DNA of 64,000 bases from Acephala macrosclerotiorum (taxonomy: Eukaryota; Ascomycota; Leotiomycetes; Helotiales; Mollisiaceae). Shown here piece after piece: positions 44,057 to 54,605 of this stretch (the first letter of the stretch is position 1; every line of letters begins with the position of its first letter). The stretch is from positions 186,001 through 250,000 of the forward strand of contig MU119254.1 of NCBI GenBank assembly GCA_014904845.1, read 5' to 3'. Made by a program: the position numbers and the translations under genes. Under the pieces are notes generated by a model that was given only the letters and a program-made list of their open reading frames with translations, was not told the origin of the DNA and ran no database searches.

Positions 44057-44904
44057 TGCGGCGGCGCTCTTGCAGTATGTGATTGTTAGAGTGGAGGTGG
44101 ATGATTTGCACAAGCACTGTTTGTCTGTAAAGGGGTTGAGCAACGTTCGTTCACTCCGCTAGGCGCTCGTGAGCCACAATGTTCCAGATCCAGTGGGGAC
44201 AATTGATTTTAAAACTCGATTCCTTCCCCAAATCTCAACACGGACAATGGGGTACGGCTCAAGAGCCTCGTCTTACTTTGAATCTTGAAAGGTCAAGATA
44301 ATATCCATAACGTCTGTTAAGGGTTGATAGTCCAGCACTCTTCCCTGGGGACATTTCGAAATATTCAATTTACAATGATACATCACATCTTGCATTGAAT
44401 AACCTATCCTACTTGCCCAAGCCTGGCAAGTGCTATCACGTCTACTCGTGCCTTTACAACTACAATCATGTTCCCACTTGCTTAAGCCTACGCGACAAGT
44501 GCCTTTCTTTGCTACTTTGCTTCGGATATTCCTTGTATTGTCCAATATATTTCCCATAATATTGGTAATTCCTATCTACCGAACGCATCCGCCTTTGGAT
44601 ATCAACGCTCGTGCTCGACTTTTCTGAGGAGGCCCCGAAGTTCATAACAAGTCAAGTATATGTCCAACCGCTCTCTACACTTCTTGGGCCTATTATCACC
44701 CCACTGCAATTCGGGGTTTCCCCAAACCCAATCCGACAATTCAAGAAGCAACTTCAATGCGGTTTTCTCCTATAGTGGCGATTCTGTCCACAACCCTGCT
44801 CAGCAGGACCTTAACCTCATCGTCGCCTAATGCTAGAATACCCGTGGCGACCCGCAAGAAAAGTCGCAGCAGCTTAGGGTTGTTGCAGAGAGCAGCAAAT
44901 TATC
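44057..44904. other. intergenic, nothing recognised
   Basis: Upstream of the short helical protein and 3' of the J-protein remnant. Frames here lack motif or splice support. Confidence 0.45.
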
Positions 44905-45373
44905 TTAAAAGTCCTTCTCCTTCTGCGCCTTTTCCAACTCAATTTGCAGGTTGCGGTCGCGGTACATATACTCTTGAGCCAGCTCGACAGCGGTCAGTAG
45001 GTTTCTGAAAGAGACGAGTTCTCAACTAAGTACAGGGGACATACGGTGTCGAAGTTCATCCATCTGCGTTCCGTCGTTGTACTCAAGAATGGTCGCCAGT
45101 CGCTGGTCTTCAGGCAGAGGTGGCGTATCGTCCGTCTGTGGCCCAGGACTGGATTCCGGTTTCTTCTTCGGCGGGAGCTTTGGGTGCACTGTCGGTCTTG
45201 GGTGATTCGTATTGATGCTTCTGTTTGTTGGGCTTTGGGTTCTCATTCTGCTTGCTCTGACTTGCTTCTCCGAATGGCTTGTAGGTTGACTTCTTGTCTT
45301 GCTTTGGTGTGAACGCTAAGTCATACTCCGCTCGAGAAGTTGCGTCAGTGAGCACTTCATATGCCGCTCGAAC
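44905..45373 (-). pseudogene. 3' part of a J-domain protein gene, frame-broken
   Basis: After a good acceptor (cctcctag at 45374) the frame reads VRAAYEVLTDATSRAEYD, the fourth helix of a J-domain, then a polar spacer. The N-terminal J-domain exon with HPD is not found upstream. Near 45165 the frame changes to KKKPESSPGPQTDD and continues DQRLATILEYNDGTQMDELR. After a gtatgt donor a third frame gives ELAQEYMYRDRNLQIELEKA, a coiled coil ending at a TAA at 44905-44907. At least two frame breaks and the missing front make it a pseudogene. It is the second of three J-type loci in the window. Confidence 0.6.
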
Positions 45374-46277
45374 CTAGGAGGTAGTGGTGTTAATAATGCG
45401 CTGCTCAAGAGTGGCACGATACTCCTTGCTCCTTGCGCCAGTGCTACTCAAGACTACTTTGGCGAATTGCATTGCGCCGCCTACGTAAGGGAATCACTTC
45501 TATGTTCAGCTTCAAGCAATGGTACTTTCAATCCCAGCATTGAAGTACCCCTCTTGCTAATTTTATGAAAGATGAGCCGATGTCTATCCGTTGCGCTGCT
45601 GCCAACTACAGTTACAGGGAGCTTATAAGGTGCTTTAGCGATGTCACGTGCCGAACGCAAAGCTGGCAGTAGCGCAACGGATATAGCTACGCGCGCGAGG
45701 CTTTCGGAAAATCACTTGAGGTGCCCCATAGCAATTAAAGCAAGGGTATACAGTACTAAGCCCTCAAGAAATATGGGCACCGTATACTTTTATGCTTCAC
45801 CTTTGAAGTGGCTTGCAGTATGCCAAGTCAAGTCATATCGTCGAAGCGAGAAGTTTGATGAGCAATGTGACTATGAAGATCAGGTGCATTGAATTGGATT
45901 GTCTAGAGCATCAGGCACTGACTCAACACCAAGAATTGTTCCATGGATACGACCGTCGTCAAGTCTAGGGTCTCACGATTGCATTGTCCGTGAACGATGT
46001 AGGACATTGGAAGGAGGAATCACGTGAACTGCCTCGATCAATCGTTAGCTCGGAATTGGAGTTCACATTCACCACAAAGATTTTCGCAACGGCAATACCA
46101 CGACAGTTATCGAGTCGAAAACACTTTTGCGTCAAATTCGATCAACAATTCAACTACACCACAGCGCATCAATTGCAATCAGGTTGAAGATATACCTATT
46201 CAACAAAGCGGCCACATCCTTGCCTCACGCACATCCTCGACCTTCCTCTGCGCAGTTCTTGCTGTTACTCGCCTACA
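45374..46277. other. intergenic with a hairpin-forming inverted repeat
   Basis: Upstream of the intact J-protein gene. Apart from the inverted repeat at 45585-45683 nothing is recognised. Confidence 0.45.
45585..45683. repeat. 22-bp inverted repeat around a 55-bp spacer
   Basis: Left arm 45585-45606 tatccgttgcgctgctgcca (+ac) and right arm 45662-45683 are reverse complements apart from two mismatches. The spacer contains cacgtg. It could be a MITE relic, a hairpin in RNA, or a palindromic regulatory site; no flanking duplication is obvious. Confidence 0.6.
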
Positions 46278-48427
46278 ATGAACCAACAGCAGCCTCCAGA
46301 GCCAGACCACTATTCTATCCTCGGCGTCGATCCAAAGGCGACCCAAACGGAGATCAAGAAGGCTTACCACAAGTCTGCGCTGAACAACCATCCTGACAAG
46401 ACCGGAGCTGCATCTGGAGAAGCTTTCGTAAAAGTGAGTTTCTAAATATTCTATACTGGACTGGACTGGTCAACAGAATGCTGACGTTGCCTGCATAGAT
46501 TAAAGCTGCCTACGATATTCTGAGCAACGAGAACTCTCGAATCCTCTACGATGCTAAACGCCGTAATCAACAGCAAACACCCGCATCATGGACGTACAGA
46601 GATCCCAATGCGAAGCCGTACGGTGGAGCTTTCAATCACAATCGTCCCACCCCAGAACAAAGCTACCCGTTCGCCAATTTCGCGAAGACATACGAAGAAG
46701 CGATGAGAGCTGCAGAAGAAGAACAGCAGGCACGCGCTGCTGAGGCACGAAAACGCAAGGAAGAAAAACTTCGAAAGGATAATGAGGAACGACGCGCAAA
46801 GCACGAGGCTCAGGAGAAAGCAAGGCGAGAGCTTGAGGAACAACGTCGAAAGGTGAAGGAAATGCAGGCAGAGCTAAACAGTCAGGCGGCTGCTTCGAGA
46901 GCCAGGGCAGCGCAACGAGCTGCTGCTCAGGAGAGTTTGGCAGCCGAGGAACAAAGACAACGTCAGCAAGCTCGAGAAGAAGAGGCCAAGAAAGGACCGC
47001 AGCCTGCGAAGTGGGCTACAGACTGGGCATCAGACTGGGCATCAAAGGTCGTGGAGGAATCAAGACTACGTCAAGAAGGACAGGCGAAGGAGCCAAAGCG
47101 TTCTGGAAGCTGGCACTGGGATTCTGCGAGGGTTGCGGAGGAGAAAGCTGCAAATGAGGAGATACTCCGTAGGATGAAGGGAGAAGGTAAGCCAGCCTTC
47201 CCAGAGCAATATTTCCCCTTTCTCTCTGTTTCGAGAGTCCCGAATGTCCCTCAAGCCCTGGAACACCCTCCCCTCGTCTGTTTTCTTTAAAGTGCTTGAA
47301 ATAGGAATGCTAACTCCGAAATCCTAGGTGTAGGAGCTGCTACCATTGATGAGAAGCTACGCAAGCCACAGGAGGAAACTGCTGCCAGAGTTTCGGAGGA
47401 TTTCAAACCGCGCCAAGAAACGGAGTCCAAGAAAGAGCCGGAGCCCACTCGAAGTTGGAACTGGAATACAGCTGGAGCTGCGGACCAGAGCGCTAGCACG
47501 GAGGAGATACTTCGCAAGTGGCGAGAGGAAATTGCCGCTGCAAACGAGGAAAGAGAACGCAAGATCAAGCAGCAAACCGCGGATGCAAACAGTTGCAAGG
47601 CAGCGGAGCAGGCGAGAGCTAGTCAGGAGCAAGCTGCTGGGGAACGATTGGCAAAGGAATACCAGAACACGGCTCGACCACCCCCTACGGAACCTAAGGT
47701 GGACCGGAAGAGAACACGATCTGGCGGGCCTGCAGAGCATACAGGAAGCACGCCCGAGGAACAACCTAGCAGAAAGCGTTCCACGGCACCCCCTTTCGAC
47801 GACAAGAGAGCACGCTTCGAGAAGGAGCGCCAGGAAAAAGAGGGCCGGGGGCAGTCACGTCAGGAGAAGGAGCGAATGGGAGTACAGCAACCTGGAACAC
47901 AAAAGCCGTGTGCAGAGTGCGTCCACAACAGAGCAACTATCGGGTCGCTGAAGAACATCATCGAGCGACAAAAGATCGAGCTTCAAGAGATGAAGACCAA
48001 GTACGATGCACTCTTACGAGCCAAGCAGCCCCCCATGCCAGGATCGTTTCCCGAAACACCACAACAATACGACCCGGAAGTAGACGACGAGAAGTCAACC
48101 GATTCGAGTAGGAGCGATATCGACAGCGAGATATTGGAGAAGGCCAAACCTTCCGGTGCTTCGACATCCACAAGCAGCAACGAAAGCCCTTCTGAACAAC
48201 CCAAGCCATTTGGGATATTTACATCCGGGAACGAAAGCCCATTCGCAAGAGCTGCGAAGGAGCATGCGACGAATGGTGGTGTTCCCCTTTTCGCGAAACT
48301 CAACAAGGCGGATGTCCCTCAATTCCGAGGACATTCCAGGAATGGTGGTGTCGACCTTCTTTACTGCGGTCGATGCGGCAAGAACGTTGATCATAGATTT
48401 ACTGGCTGCGATGAAGAGGAGCTGTGA
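46278..48427 (+). CDS. J-domain (DnaJ/Hsp40 type) protein with coiled coil and C-terminal Cys/His motif
   Basis: Predicted 647 residues in three exons: 46278-46433, 46499-47186 and 47328-48427. The second intron has a ctaac branch site before atcctag. The J-domain is at residues 9-75 (DHYSILGVDPKATQTEIKKA, then NNHPDKTG with intact HPD, then KAAYDILSNENSRILYD), so it should stimulate an Hsp70 ATPase. A long Glu/Arg/Ala-rich coiled coil follows with Trp-containing repeats (WATDWASDWASK, SGSWHWDSA, RSWNWNTA). A second coiled coil (NIIERQKIELQEMKTKYDAL) and a terminal CGRCGKNVDHRFTGC motif, possibly metal-binding, end the protein. It is a class C J-protein; its client is unknown. The J-remnant at 44.9-45.4 kb lies 0.9 kb away in divergent orientation. 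Confidence 0.85.
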
Positions 48428-48944
48428 GGCGACTTGAAGGCTTCAAGACTTGGCAATTCTCAAATCAGGAAAGCATGCGTATAGCGAGTGTCCGGATTGA
48501 CATGGTGCATTCAGATTGATCGCGCAGGAAATTTGGGCAGGCTGGCTTAACGATTATGAGGAGACGACTTTGGTGTTTACATTTGAGGATTGAAGAAGCG
48601 GTAGGCTAGTTTGCTAGTCCAACCCGGTCGGCAAAGAACATTCCTGCTATTCACCTGCCGATGCCCTTCAAGCTTTTGTTTTGTAAGAATATTCCGAGAT
48701 GGATGGGGATCCACAAGTCTTTCAATACAATAGCTTATCAAACAAATGATCTCAGGCCATTCTCTGATCTCTGCGCGTGAATTATGATCAGTGCGAATGT
48801 TTGAATTGTTTCAATTGGTTTCTGAGACTGGAATATCATCTTTCTTTCATTTCATCATGTTTCCAATTGCATTCCTACCCCGCCACCGAACAGCGTCCAC
48901 TTTCCTCCCAGCCAAGGACTGCTTTCCATGTCCTTTCTCTCCCC
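48428..48944. other. convergent 3' region, nothing recognised
   Basis: Between the J-protein stop (plus) and the small secreted protein stop (minus). Confidence 0.5.
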
Positions 48945-49289
48945 CTAGTACACGGTGCAGGCGCTCACAGTCTCAGTATGCGTCCTAGTCCTAACTCTCG
49001 TCTTATCCGTTGTGTACAGAAGAGTGCTGGTACTGGTCGAATACACGATGGTTGTAGTAACAACCGCGTACTCGTAGAGAAAAATGCTGGACTCTACATA
49101 TTTGGGATAAATAGTTTCAATATCGGTGACGGTTGTTGTGTATGAGGCACAGGTGGTTTTGGGATCACGAAGATCTTCTGCGAGCGCGAGTGTGCTGGAC
49201 ATTGTTAGTGCTTGGAGAAAGATGAGGGGGAGTTGAGATTACCTGAGGATGGCAAGGACCAGGCATGCGAGGCTGGTGAATTGGACCAT
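48945..49289 (-). CDS. small secreted Thr/Tyr-rich protein
   Basis: Predicted 98 residues in two exons, 49289-49243 and 49194-48945. The signal peptide MVQFTSLACLVLAILSTLALA crosses the intron and reads through only when it is spliced, which supports the model. The mature part starts EDLRDPKTTC and is rich in Thr, Tyr, Ser and Val (YEYAVVTTTIVYSTSTSTLL), with two Cys (near residues 31 and 96) that could pair. It resembles the short Ser/Thr-rich cell-wall or effector-like proteins of ascomycetes. No GPI signal is visible at the C-terminus (TVSACTVY). Function unknown. Confidence 0.65.
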
Positions 49290-50494
49290 TTCGAGGTTGG
49301 TTCTTTGGATGAATGAGGTGGAATATAGGATTTGAAATCAATTGGTCCAAGTGAGAAAGAGGAAGTCGTTTTTGAGAAGTTGAAAGCTCTTCTAATCTCA
49401 GATGTTCGTCCCATCTTCCGATATTTATATCTCACCACTTACCCATTCCCGTCCATTATCAACGTCCACTCCCTTGCACTCGAAGGATAATATCATCCCC
49501 GGCAATCCATTCCGTGTAACATCCTCGGTAGTGCCAGGATAATGTAGCGAAAGGATTTTCCATCTGCATCACAATGTGGTAAGATTGAATGCTGACAGGT
49601 CCATCTGCAAAACAAAGCACAGACATTGAAAGCTGACAGGAGAGAGTTCTTTTGTTCTTGGTATTTACCGGATTAATCTGGCAATAGCTGGTCTTTAATA
49701 TGGCAGGTAAGATTCCGAATGGATTTTCGGGGCCGTAAAGAGGTCGGCTAAAAAGGGGTAGGGTGGAGTGCAGGAGTTCGGTAAGGTCGTCGTTGGATCG
49801 ATGAGGGTTTGGGTCAATCCCTCATCAACATATATCATGATGCTTAGCATTTACGAGTTCGAGGCCTTCCTTTGAGCTGCCAATGTCCAGCTAGCTCCAT
49901 TTCTTGTCTTTGTGATTTCTCAATTGCGAGTGCGGGGTATTTGATCGACTGAGTTGCATCTGAAGTTCTAAATTTGGAAGAGATCATGAGCTTGATATAT
50001 TGCTTAAGTCAATGTGAACAGCAGAAAGGAGAAAGCAGTGAGGTGATCGAGCTTTTGCCTCGTGTTCGAGATGCCGTTCTCGGCAGGACATTTCTTGCGA
50101 ACACCCGCTCAGACTGCAGTCAGGATATCCTCGAGGATCACTTAAGCCGGATGAAAGTTTATGAAATAATTTGCAATTGCGCAGTAATGTTATATATCAA
50201 TAGAATCTTTTGATGAGCCAAGATCAGAAGACGCGAGTAGAGAAGGAAATTATCACGTGCCTGATGAAGGTATCCTCTCGTTCCAAGGGAACATAAGCAT
50301 TTCTCTCGAAATCAGGCAACAGCCAAGATAGATGTTAAACAGACCTAATGCAAAGCATATCATTCTCGACATTTGAATCCCCGATTGTCACGTCGTATTC
50401 CCCGTGACCTGCTCGTCGTTTTAACCTTATTCGACCCCACTTTCCCGCTCGATTTAACCTTAACCCATCGAAACATTCCAGAAACAACCCTGAG
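49290..50494. other. 1.2-kb divergent intergenic region
   Basis: 5' flanks of the small secreted protein (minus) and of the dihydroorotate dehydrogenase gene (plus). An open frame at 49974-50213 has no recognised motif. Confidence 0.45.
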
Positions 50495-51649
50495 ATGGCC
50501 TCACAAGATCAACCTAAAATAGCCTCCCCTTCACCCTTCGGCATCGACCCTCCTCTCCTCAACTCCTCCAACCCCTGGGCAACCAACGAAGCAGACCTCT
50601 TGGCACTCTACAACTGTCCGTACACCGGCGCCGTCACGATAAGGACCTCACTGTGGAAAGCATTCAAGCAACACCCTTCAACGCATCAATATACATTCTT
50701 TGATTCCAAACTGGGTCATGCCACTGCGAGCATCAATATCGATCTCCCGGAGGGCAGGGGCGACGTTCGGGAGAGCGAAACAAGCTCGCTGAATACATTA
50801 GGATATTCTCCAATCGCCTTCGAGGAGTACGTTTCTATGCTTTTGCGCATGAGTCAAGGTGGACATCTCTCTCCTCCAAACTCCCTGAATGACGGAATTA
50901 AGGAGAAGAAACGGAAACCGTTCATAGTCTCAGTCACCGGGACTGCGGAGGAAGTAGCTCAATGCGCAAGCCACCTGCTAACCGTTCTCAACGCCCCGGA
51001 AACGATATATCCCATCGCGTCGTCCGATGCCAAGACTTCGGATCTAGATCTGATGATGGAGATAAATCTGTCTTGTCCTAATATCCCCGATAAACCACCT
51101 CCAGCATATTCCCTCCCTTCTCTCGTGGAATATGTTGCTGCTCTTCATACCGCAAAGCAGAATGCTCCACCTAATTATATTCGACCTCTTCATATTGGGA
51201 TCAAGACCCCCCCTTACACATATACTGGTCAATTCCAGATCTTAATCGACGCCCTGGAGAGTTCTGTCGGTCTGGAAGGTGGATGTCCCATCTCTTTCAT
51301 CACTGCAACCAACACCCTGGGAAATTGTCTTGTGATGAACGAGAAGAATGACGCAGCTCTGGAATCAGCGAATGGGACAGGCATTGGAGGTATGGCTGGC
51401 GATGCACTACATCCACTTGCTCTCGGAAATGTGAAGACGATTCGCACCATGCTGGATAGCTCTCCCCACCCTTCAATCAAGAACATCTCCATTATTGGAA
51501 TTGGAGGGGTAAGTGACGCAGCTGGATTCAAGAGAATGAAGAATGTCGGTGCAGTAGCAGTAGGAGTAGGAACAGCTCTTGGTTGTGAAGGAGTAGGGAT
51601 TTTTAAAAAGATCACTTCCAGTTTATCTGATCAAGATCTTGCAGTATAA
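50495..51649 (+). CDS. dihydroorotate dehydrogenase, cytosolic class 1A type
   Basis: Single-exon gene of 384 residues from the ATG at 50495. The enzyme oxidises dihydroorotate to orotate in pyrimidine synthesis; class 1A members (yeast URA1, Lactococcus PyrDA) are soluble and use fumarate. The motif MMEINLSCPNIPDKPP holds the class-1 active-site Cys; NPWATNEADLLALYNCPYTGAV is the N-terminal substrate and FMN-binding region (shown in part), LHIGIKTPPYT is the FMN Lys strand, and GIGGVSDAAGFKRM and GAVAVGVGTAL bind the FMN phosphate. There is no N-terminal mitochondrial signal or membrane helix, unlike class 2 (URA9-type) enzymes. Filamentous ascomycetes normally rely on the class 2 enzyme for de novo synthesis, so this is probably an additional paralogue. 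It could instead act on a related dihydropyrimidine. Confidence 0.85.
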   Translation: MASQDQPKIASPSPFGIDPPLLNSSNPWATNEADLLALYNCPYTGAVTIRTSLWKAFKQHPSTHQYTFFDSKLGHATASINIDLPEGRGDVRESETSSLNTLGYSPIAFEEYVSMLLRMSQGGHLSPPNSLNDGIKEKKRKPFIVSVTGTAEEVAQCASHLLTVLNAPETIYPIASSDAKTSDLDLMMEINLSCPNIPDKPPPAYSLPSLVEYVAALHTAKQNAPPNYIRPLHIGIKTPPYTYTGQFQILIDALESSVGLEGGCPISFITATNTLGNCLVMNEKNDAALESANGTGIGGMAGDALHPLALGNVKTIRTMLDSSPHPSIKNISIIGIGGVSDAAGFKRMKNVGAVAVGVGTALGCEGVGIFKKITSSLSDQDLAV

Positions 51650-51941
51650 ACTTTTGAACCTCGAAATATCAGATCAGCTATTCCCATTTCGACGAATTTG
51701 ACTCCATGTGTAGACATTATCAAGAATCGAATTTGATTGATGGTGTGTCTCACACACATAATAATAAAATAAATCTGTCGAGCGTAAATGTTGCTCTTTC
51801 CTATTCCTCTAATAATTTACCTCCCCACCGATTCCTTCACTTTTCCACTTCAATCCTCCCCACAACTCCCTTCTCTCCAATCATCTAAACTCCGACCGAG
51901 TCCATCTATTCCATTCTCATCTACCAAGCGACAGAGCACAC

Positions 51942-53041
51942 CTACGAAATCTGCAGAACCATAGGACCAGCAACAGTGATAGCGTCGGTGAGCGTGTTAT
52001 CAGCTGGTGCCGCGTTTGTGAGATGCAAATAAGCGATACCAGCCAAGTTCTGGGGCACGGTACACGCTCCATTGGTGAAAGCAGTGAACGCAGCTCCACC
52101 CGGCAATCCACCATTGACGAAGGCACAGTTGGTTCCACCAGTTGCCGCAGTGGTGACTTGAACTTGGGTACCCGCGGCAATGGTTCCATTCTGGCTAGCA
52201 GCCGCTTGGGAACCAGCCGTCATGGTCAAAGCTGGGAAAGGAGTAATGGCCAAGTTGGATCCGGATGGGCAGGAAGAGATGAATCCTGCGGCCAAGGTGA
52301 AAACGGCGCGGATGCCGAGGGGAGTGTCGAATGCAGATGGAATGGCGGCGGCTTTGGAGGCGGTGCGGATGAAGGTTTGATGTCTGGCTTCGACGGTGAC
52401 GATTTCGGCGGCGACGGTCAAGATCGCGGGTGTCTTGACGAGGGGAGCTGCTGCCAAGTATCTAGTTTTCCCATTAGCAAGATTTGGATGAGAGAGGAGC
52501 AAGGACTTACGCAGAGACGCCAATATTTTCAAGAACACCGGCAGTGGCGACCATTGCTTGTGCGGTGGTGAATCCAAAGTTATACGTGCATGGTTGGACG
52601 GGTGCTGTTCCTGCTCCGGCAATGGCACTGGTGAGAGTCGTGACGTGCGTTTGCTCTGTTCCTCCGATGGACTTCAAGTTCGCGATGTCTTGTGTGGTGA
52701 GACCCAATGCTGCGAAGTCAGAGTCTGGGAATTTGGTGAAGCCTTGTTGGTAGAAAGCTGTCTCCAGGTTCTCGGCTGTCAGGGCACTAGGTGAGGATTA
52801 GCTTCATGTACACGAGAGTGATGATTGACACAACATACAATTCGAGAATGTCAATGTCGGTAAGTCCATCTGGTAGTCCAGTCGCTGGGTCTTGTCTTGA
52901 CTCGAGATTCTTTCTTGCGAGGACACCGGCATCATATGCTCTTCTCATCTGTGGGCTCATCTTTGGCAACGCTGGGTACGTGCTCGCAACAGCCACCATT
53001 CCAACCGTCATCGCCCCTAAGATCTGTCTGATGCTAGGCAT
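51942..53041 (-). CDS. ferritin-like domain protein, Rds1 type
   Basis: Predicted 332 residues in three exons: 53041-52839, 52786-52511 and 52461-51942; phases agree. The N-terminus MPSIRQILGAMTVGMVAVAS can serve as a signal peptide. Residues about 65-210 form the ferritin-like four-helix bundle: DIDILEFALTAENLETAFYQ, TTQDIANLKSIGGTEQTHV and ILTVAAEIVTVEARHQTFIR, with the Glu/His residues that bind metal in ferritins partly kept (ENLE, EQTH, EARH). The C-terminal part is Ala/Thr/Gly-rich and beta-like. Fission yeast rds1 is induced by stress and nutrient change; related proteins appear at the cell surface in many ascomycetes. The exact activity is not known. Confidence 0.88.
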
Positions 53042-54605
53042 GTTGAAGGAAGTTGTGTGTTGGTCTTCGAAAAGGTATGTATGGTGGAAGATAAGTAATT
53101 GTATGCTCAACAAGACCAGCCTGAGCTATTACAATAAGGTGAAGATATTAAAAAAGTATTAAAGTTCGAAGCGTGAAGGGAACCAAATGAGTGGAAGCGA
53201 TTGTCCTTTGTGTTCGTTGAAAGCAAACCAGCGCTTGAAAAGGGTATCTAGAAGGCAATGAGGGTATTTCTTCCAAACACGGGGATGCGGGCGAGTTAAG
53301 AAGCAGCCAGCAGAGAGCTTGGCATGCCCACGGGACGAAGCTTGACCGGCGAGGATCCGTTCACTACGTAACAACCTTAAAAAGCACTCTTGGCCCCAGG
53401 AAGTGGGATATCCGAAAGCCCATGAAAGTCCATCGGCCCCTGCTTCAAGCTTCGCTGACAGCGGGAATCTCCCCAACCGTAGGGGCAGCGAAGCTGGAAC
53501 AAGCCTCGCCGCAGCCAATCGCGAACCATGTATGGACTGAATGTTCCACTGGAATCATCACTTCAGGGTTCGCATTGGACAGAATAGTGAAGGGTAAAGA
53601 AGCTTAACGATTAAAGGGACGAATTGTTCCGGCGTGGGCATGACACTGGGCGTGGGCAGGCGCTCGGTTGTGAAAAGGGGCAGCGGACCCGAGGGGTTGC
53701 TGTGTCAGGCTCGTTTGAGAACATGCATCACCGACCTTCTCGCCTAGGGGACAGAACAACGGGTGAGCCGTGCACACGGAAGACGAAGAGCCTCGAATTT
53801 CCTGCCATATCATCACTCCAATGGTTGACCGCTGAATTGGCTCGAATTCTGCCAAGATGCACGGAAGCGTTTGAAGGTGCCACTCCGAACAATTCACGTT
53901 GCATGAACCCGTCCTGACAGGATAATGCCGACTCGTATACCTTCCTTCCGTTCTCTCACATTCGTAAGGCTGATCGCAAGGCCTTGACAGTATATTACAC
54001 GATCGCAGCCTCTTCCTGCCCGCAAGGCCAAGACTATTCGTTTTCGCAGCTGAGGTCACCCTGTTGGCGCCGTGGCCTTGACCATCAGGTCGTCGCGGCC
54101 GAGGACCTGAAGACCTGGGGTAGGCGGATAAAATGGTTCATCGAAGAGTGAAAACTCAATCAACTGAAGTGACTGGCATATGTGACAAGAACAGGGTCTG
54201 CGAGAGGACGGCATTGATGGCCGCGCCTGGGGAGGCATGTAATTTACGCTAACGACTATGATGCAAACGCTAAAGCAAAGGAAATACATTGAGCAGCCAT
54301 TGATATATCTGTGTGGGCTTGACTTTTGCGACTCCCACTTCCCTCGTCCGTCAAGGTCATCCACAGTCATCTCATCTCATCCCCCGACTACTGATCATCC
54401 CGGTGACAATCTTACAATGAAAATTATTCCTGCTCAGATCTATATTGATCACGAGCACGAGACACTTCATATGCGTACACAGAAGCTGTCCCAGACATCT
54501 GTGCATGTTCTCGTACCGATATTCCCACAAAAAAGTAGGACCTGTACGACACAATACCGCCCAAAAATCCATAGTATTCTTCGTAAGTAGAGATCCATAG
54601 ACAGA
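53042..54605. other. 1.6 kb without a supported gene
   Basis: Relatively GC-rich between about 53300 and 54100, with long overlapping frames on both strands (for example 53604-54059 minus) that have no motif. They look like composition effects. Not recognised as rDNA or tRNA. Confidence 0.4.

Noticed and set aside
53159..54059. GC-rich stretch with long minus-strand frames, considered as rDNA-derived or as a gene
   Set aside because: No recognisable rRNA core segments, no tRNA-like structure and no protein motif; the frames on both strands overlap as expected from base composition.
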